Part shown: positions 62,106 through 64,000 of the stretch, in pieces
Position numbering within the stretch: the first letter of the stretch is position 1
How the letters are laid out: every line of letters starts with the position of its first letter
DNA from: Chryseobacterium sp. MYb7
Lineage (GTDB): Bacteria > Bacteroidota > Bacteroidia > Flavobacteriales > Weeksellaceae
Reading direction: 5' to 3'
Assembly (NCBI RefSeq): GCF_002979455.1
Contig: NZ_PCOU01000016.1
Location: 51,879-115,878, forward strand
DNA: 64,000 bases
Notes under the pieces: model-generated
Database searches by the model: none
Told to the model about the DNA's origin: nothing
What the model saw: the letters and a program-made list of their open reading frames with translations, nothing else
Translations under genes and position numbers: made by a program

Positions 62106-63899
62106 ATGAAAAATACTATGAAAAAATTATTATTTCTGCTTATTTCAGGGGCATTCTGCTCCAATTTTTATTCACAAAGTTTGAAATTCCAGGAATGCGG
62201 AACCGATGAATTAATGAAAAAACATTATGAAAGGTATCCGGAAGAGAAAGCTCAGGACGATGCTTTCAATCTGAAGTTATCAAAAATGATCAAAAGCGGA
62301 AAGTTGGCTTCTAAACTCAACAATCAGGTGTATGAAATTCCCATTGTTGTACACGTTGTAGGGGACGGAAGCGCTGTGGGAACTACCAATAATAAGTCTG
62401 ATGCCGATATCATTGCATGGGTCAATTATACCAACGGTGTTTTTGCAGGAAACTCTACCAGTGGAATGTCGGGAACAAGTGCTATTCTGCCTGTAAAGTT
62501 TGTTTTCGCCACTAAAGATCCTAGCTGCAACGCAACCAACGGGATCAACAGAATCAATGCTTCTGGTCTTCCTAAATATGTAAGCGGAGGGGTTAATAAT
62601 GATAATACCACCAATGCTGTAACCGCTTCTGAGATTACTACAATGGGAATGTGGGATACTTCAAAATATTACAATATTTATGTGGTTAAAAAACTGACTT
62701 CCAATGCCGGAGGACTGAACGGTTTCGCCTATTATCCTGGAGGAAGCAATGATTACGCTTTTATGGCGACAAGTGCTTCTGCTGTGAATGCACAGACATT
62801 AGCACATGAATTTGGGCATGCTCTGGGGCTTAGACATACCCATCAGGGATACAATGAAACTACAGGAGATTGCCCTGTCAATGCCGACTGTACGTTAGAG
62901 GGAGATCTTGTTTGTGATACGGAACCCATGAAAAGTCTTTACCACTCAACAGTTCCTCAATCATGCCAGACGGGACAAATTAACCCTTGTACAAGCCAGT
63001 TATATAATGGAGGGGAAAGAAATGTGATGGCGTATACCTACTGCTTCAGAAATTTATTTACACAAGGACAGGCTGACAGAGCAACAGCTCAGCTTTTACA
63101 GTACAGACAGTCACTAATCAACTCACAGGTTGCTTCTACTGCAACTATTAATAACAGTTCTACTTTAACGAATGCATGTACCCCTGCTTCTATCACCAAT
63201 CCAGGAGGATACAACGTAGGAATTACTTCTGTAAAATTCGGAAACATCAATAATTATTCAAGCAATTACAAACAGGCAGTCAATAATTTTTATGAAAACT
63301 TTACAGGGACTTACTGCTCAGGAATATCCAAAACTACGATTCCTCAAAACTCAGCAACAACCCTTACTGTAGCTCCCGGAACCAACAATTCTCACATTAT
63401 TAAAGCTTATATTGATTATAACAATGATGGTCAGTTCAGTGAAACGACAGAACTTGTTCTTAACCAAAGCGGTGTAACCACCGGTTCGTTCGCTACCGCT
63501 CAGGTAACTCCACCTGCAAATGCTGTAACCAATACTCCTTTAAGAATGAGAGTAATCGGAGAATTCAACGGGACAGCAGTAACGGCATGCTATACTCCGA
63601 AATACGGACAGGTAGAAGATTATTCTGTAATCATTGAAACGCAAGCATTATTAGCAGTAGAAAATGCTGGATTGAAGAATTCGTCTGTTATTTTTAAAGA
63701 TGAAAATTTCGTATCCGTGAGAAGTAATGCAAAAATATCTTCGGTACATATTTATGATGCTTCAGGAAGATTACTATTGAGAAAAACAGATATAAAATCT
63801 TCAGAATTCAAATATCCGGTTGATCAGAAAAACATCATCATCACCGCTACAGCAGTACTGGAAGACGGAAAAGTAATTACTAAGAAATTAAAATTTTAA
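62106..63899 (+). CDS. Secreted zinc metalloprotease (M43-like) with GEVED domain
   Basis: The 597-aa protein has a signal peptide (LLFLLISGAFCSNFYSQ) and a metzincin zinc motif HEFGHALGLRH at about residues 234-244, close to the pappalysin/cytophagalysin group. Paired Cys residues follow. From about residue 370 lies a GEVED-type beta domain (IDYNNDGQFSETTE, CYTPKYGQVEDYSV). The C-terminus resembles a T9SS sorting domain (HIYDASGRLLLRKTD). Start could be 62106 or four codons later. An extracellular protease is likely. Confidence 0.9.
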   Translation: MKNTMKKLLFLLISGAFCSNFYSQSLKFQECGTDELMKKHYERYPEEKAQDDAFNLKLSKMIKSGKLASKLNNQVYEIPIVVHVVGDGSAVGTTNNKSDADIIAWVNYTNGVFAGNSTSGMSGTSAILPVKFVFATKDPSCNATNGINRINASGLPKYVSGGVNNDNTTNAVTASEITTMGMWDTSKYYNIYVVKKLTSNAGGLNGFAYYPGGSNDYAFMATSASAVNAQTLAHEFGHALGLRHTHQGYNETTGDCPVNADCTLEGDLVCDTEPMKSLYHSTVPQSCQTGQINPCTSQLYNGGERNVMAYTYCFRNLFTQGQADRATAQLLQYRQSLINSQVASTATINNSSTLTNACTPASITNPGGYNVGITSVKFGNINNYSSNYKQAVNNFYENFTGTYCSGISKTTIPQNSATTLTVAPGTNNSHIIKAYIDYNNDGQFSETTELVLNQSGVTTGSFATAQVTPPANAVTNTPLRMRVIGEFNGTAVTACYTPKYGQVEDYSVIIETQALLAVENAGLKNSSVIFKDENFVSVRSNAKISSVHIYDASGRLLLRKTDIKSSEFKYPVDQKNIIITATAVLEDGKVITKKLKF

Positions 63900-63922
63900 A
63901 TTATTTTATTCATAAAAATAGA

Positions 63923-63952
63923 AGAATCTGTCTCACAACTGAGGCAGATTCT
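63923..63952 (+). terminator. Terminator after the metalloprotease gene
   Basis: AGAATCTGTCTCA (63923-63935) pairs with TGAGGCAGATTCT (63940-63952), including one G-T pair, with a 4-base loop and a following T run. Confidence 0.85.
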
Positions 63953-64000
63953 TTTTGTTATAAAAGTACTTGTTTTACTGTTTTATTTTCATTACATTTA

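Overview
This is a chromosomal window from a Bacteroidota bacterium of the class Flavobacteriia, most like Chryseobacterium or a close relative. The evidence is low G+C, weak Shine-Dalgarno sequences, promoters of the TAnnTTTG type, a SusC/RagA receptor, several secreted proteins with type IX secretion (T9SS) C-terminal domains, and many Bacteroidota-restricted families (DUF6702, DUF2490, DUF4919, S74 tail-fibre-like proteins). The genus call is inference from gene content. No rRNA or tRNA gene was seen.

Layout. 1-6.3 kb: a truncated SusC-type receptor, then rnhB, yidC and pyrG, with clear terminators and a textbook pyrG promoter. 6.4-12.9 kb: a six-gene lipid cluster that matches the E. coli ynbABCD set (CDP-alcohol phosphotransferase, CDP-diglyceride synthase, hydrolase-methyltransferase fusion, PAP2/dual-specificity phosphatase) plus a patatin-like protein and an SDR. 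Two of its enzymes carry substitutions at canonical catalytic or metal-binding positions. 13-25.6 kb: YceI, RadA, AcpH, a repeat-containing S74 protein, a subtilisin, HupE and an M1 peptidase. 25.7-26.35 kb: two tandem cassettes, each with a promoter -7 box, a conserved leader, a 44-45 aa double-glycine Cys-rich peptide and a hairpin terminator. They face a LytTR response regulator and sensor kinase (26.3-28.2 kb), which diverge from a transporter operon (DUF2490, CitMHS, DAACS, TerC; 28.3-32.3 kb).

32.4-34.9 kb is groES-groL, interrupted by a four-helix-bundle (S23/IVS-type) gene flanked by 30-nt imperfect inverted repeats. Just downstream lies a degenerate second copy of the groL 3' end, then a very AT-rich retron locus at 35.4-37.9 kb. 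It comprises a phosphoribosyltransferase-like effector, a small winged-helix protein, a structured ncRNA closed by a1/a2 repeats, and a retron-type reverse transcriptase with NAxxH and YADD motifs. This is the strongest candidate for an interesting defence system.

38-49.9 kb is an accessory stretch of small stand-alone genes: an XRE regulator, SMI1/KNR4, two class C beta-lactamase-like hydrolases, DHFR-like, VOC, DinB and tautomerase proteins, several unknowns, a pseudogene remnant, and a nested 22/88-bp C-rich repeat. At 49.96-50.28 kb an intergenic region holds six perfect DnaA boxes and several near matches around an AT-rich core, a strong candidate for the chromosomal replication origin. 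50.3-64 kb holds an alpha/beta hydrolase, an FMN riboswitch with ribB, a TonB-dependent receptor, an MHS-family permease, a translationally coupled hydrolase-sigma factor-membrane protein-methyltransferase operon, and a secreted M43-like metalloprotease with a GEVED domain.
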